The translations under genes and the position numbers were made by a program. A stretch of DNA of 12,138 bases. Origin: Christensenella sp. UBA7868. Its GTDB lineage: Bacteria > Bacillota > Clostridia > Christensenellales > UBA1242. The stretch lies in contig DLSG01000010.1 of the NCBI GenBank assembly GCA_002501285.1, positions 14,581 to 26,718 on the forward strand. Direction: 5' to 3'. The notes below the pieces were generated by a model that was not told the origin of the DNA, made no database searches, and was given only the letters and a program-made list of their open reading frames with translations. Positions 11,441 to 12,138 of this stretch are shown here, in pieces (positions within the stretch are counted from its first letter, which is position 1; each line of letters opens with the position of its first letter).

Positions 11441-12138
11441 ATGAAAGAAAAAATTTTAGAACTTGGCAAAAAATTTGATGAAAAATTAAAATCTATTATT
11501 GATGAAAATGCGCTAGAAAATTTAAGACTTGCGTTTATCGGTAAAAAGGGCGAAATAACAAATTTAATGAACGATTTTAGAAATGTCCCTAATTCGGAAA
11601 AGAAAGAAGTGGGAATGCTTGTAAACGAACTTAAAAACAAGGTTGAAACACTAATTTCCAAAGCAAAAAAAGATTTGGAAGAGAAAAAGTTTGAACAAAT
11701 TGTTAAATCTGACGAAAAATTAGATTACACTTTACCAGTTGATGATGGTGTGGGTGCTTTAAATCCAAGAACAATTTTGCAAAAACAAATTATAGATATT
11801 TTTGTTTCTATGGGGTTTTTAATTGAAGACGGAAACGAAATAGAAACCGAATATAACAATTTTGATGCTGTTAACGTTCCAAGAAGTCACCCTGCTCGTG
11901 ATATGCAAGACACTTTTTGGCTTGATAATGGTGAAGTTTTAAAAACACAAACTTCTGCGGCTCAGAACCGAATTTTAAGAACACACGGACCAGTTTGTAG
12001 GGTTTTATTCCCTGGAAGATGTTTCAGAAATGAAGAACTTGACGCAACTCATGAAAATACTTTTTTCCAAATTGAAGGAGTTGTGGTTGACAAAAATGTT
12101 AGCGTTTCAAATTTGATTTACTTTATGAAAGAAATGCT
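11441..12138 (+). CDS. pheS: Phenylalanyl-tRNA synthetase alpha subunit (3' end outside window)
   Basis: Catalytic subunit of the alpha2-beta2 enzyme that charges tRNA-Phe. 232 codons are visible of about 340 usual for the family, and the frame is still open at the window end. The N-terminal coiled-coil arm (about 1-90, containing the conserved RLAFIGKKGEIT) is followed by the class II core. FDAVNVPRSHPARDMQDTFW (141-160), LKTQTSAAQNRIL (167-179), PGRCFRNEELDATHENTFFQIEG (191-213) cover the motif 2 region. The usual HTSP after LR/LK is QTSA here, a variant of the family rather than a defect. ATG at 11441 has AAGGAG 7 bases ahead. Expression is set by the Phe T-box leader. pheT is expected just beyond the window. 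Confidence 0.97.
   Translation, partial: MKEKILELGKKFDEKLKSIIDENALENLRLAFIGKKGEITNLMNDFRNVPNSEKKEVGMLVNELKNKVETLISKAKKDLEEKKFEQIVKSDEKLDYTLPVDDGVGALNPRTILQKQIIDIFVSMGFLIEDGNEIETEYNNFDAVNVPRSHPARDMQDTFWLDNGEVLKTQTSAAQNRILRTHGPVCRVLFPGRCFRNEELDATHENTFFQIEGVVVDKNVSVSNLIYFMKEM

Noticed and set aside
11386..11661. Minus-strand 91-residue frame
   Set aside because: It is antisense to the T-box terminator and pheS and low in complexity (Ser/Phe-rich from reversed A-rich codons).

Overview
The window is strongly A+T-rich bacterial DNA with compact, short-leader genes, AGGAGG-type ribosome sites, near-consensus sigma-A promoters (TTGACA / TATAAT, 16-17 bp spacing), a tRNA gene with an encoded CCA end and a Phe T-box leader ahead of pheS. 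This points to a low-GC Bacillota (Firmicutes), probably an uncultured gut-type Clostridia or Bacilli lineage. TGA ends the gene at 8795-9325 and Trp is TGG throughout, so the genetic code is standard and not the Mollicutes one. No transposase, integrase, phage structural gene or CRISPR array is visible.

Layout. 1-2504: end of an ABC-2 export operon (ATPase cut by the window edge, then two DUF990-type permeases). 2646-5073: a two-gene operon in which an XRE regulator with an unrecognised C-terminal domain overlaps by 8 bp a RelA/SpoT-like protein (intact HD hydrolase site, TGS domain, no recognisable synthetase motifs). A perfect 17-bp palindrome lies over its promoter. 5095-5729: single gene for a zinc-ribbon DUF4145 protein. 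5785-6149: a transcription unit with a G+C-richer, apparently structured RNA followed by tRNA-Leu(CAA); near-identical 28-bp repeats precede both RNAs, and a strong terminator ends the unit. 6189-6671: isochorismatase-family hydrolase. 6900-8352: membrane-anchored metzincin-like zinc protease whose consensus promoter places transcription start on its ATG, implying a leaderless mRNA. 8415-9325: divergent XRE repressor / SLOG (YpsA-like) pair with three copies of an operator-like motif between them. 9419-11108: DUF4279 protein, an orphan 101-aa protein and a two-repeat beta-rich protein. 11140-12138: T-box-controlled pheS, cut by the window edge.

How the parts work together. The ABC operon and pheS are housekeeping-type ends. 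Between them lies an accessory stretch of small regulators and poorly characterised enzymes. Two separate modules pair an XRE regulator with a protein of a nucleotide-signalling family (alarmone hydrolase-like; SLOG), each with visible operator-like sequences for self-control. The most unusual items are the repeat-flanked RNA upstream of tRNA-Leu, the XRE/HD-TGS overlapping operon and the leaderless protease. All functional statements rest on motif reading and recalled family features; no search was run.
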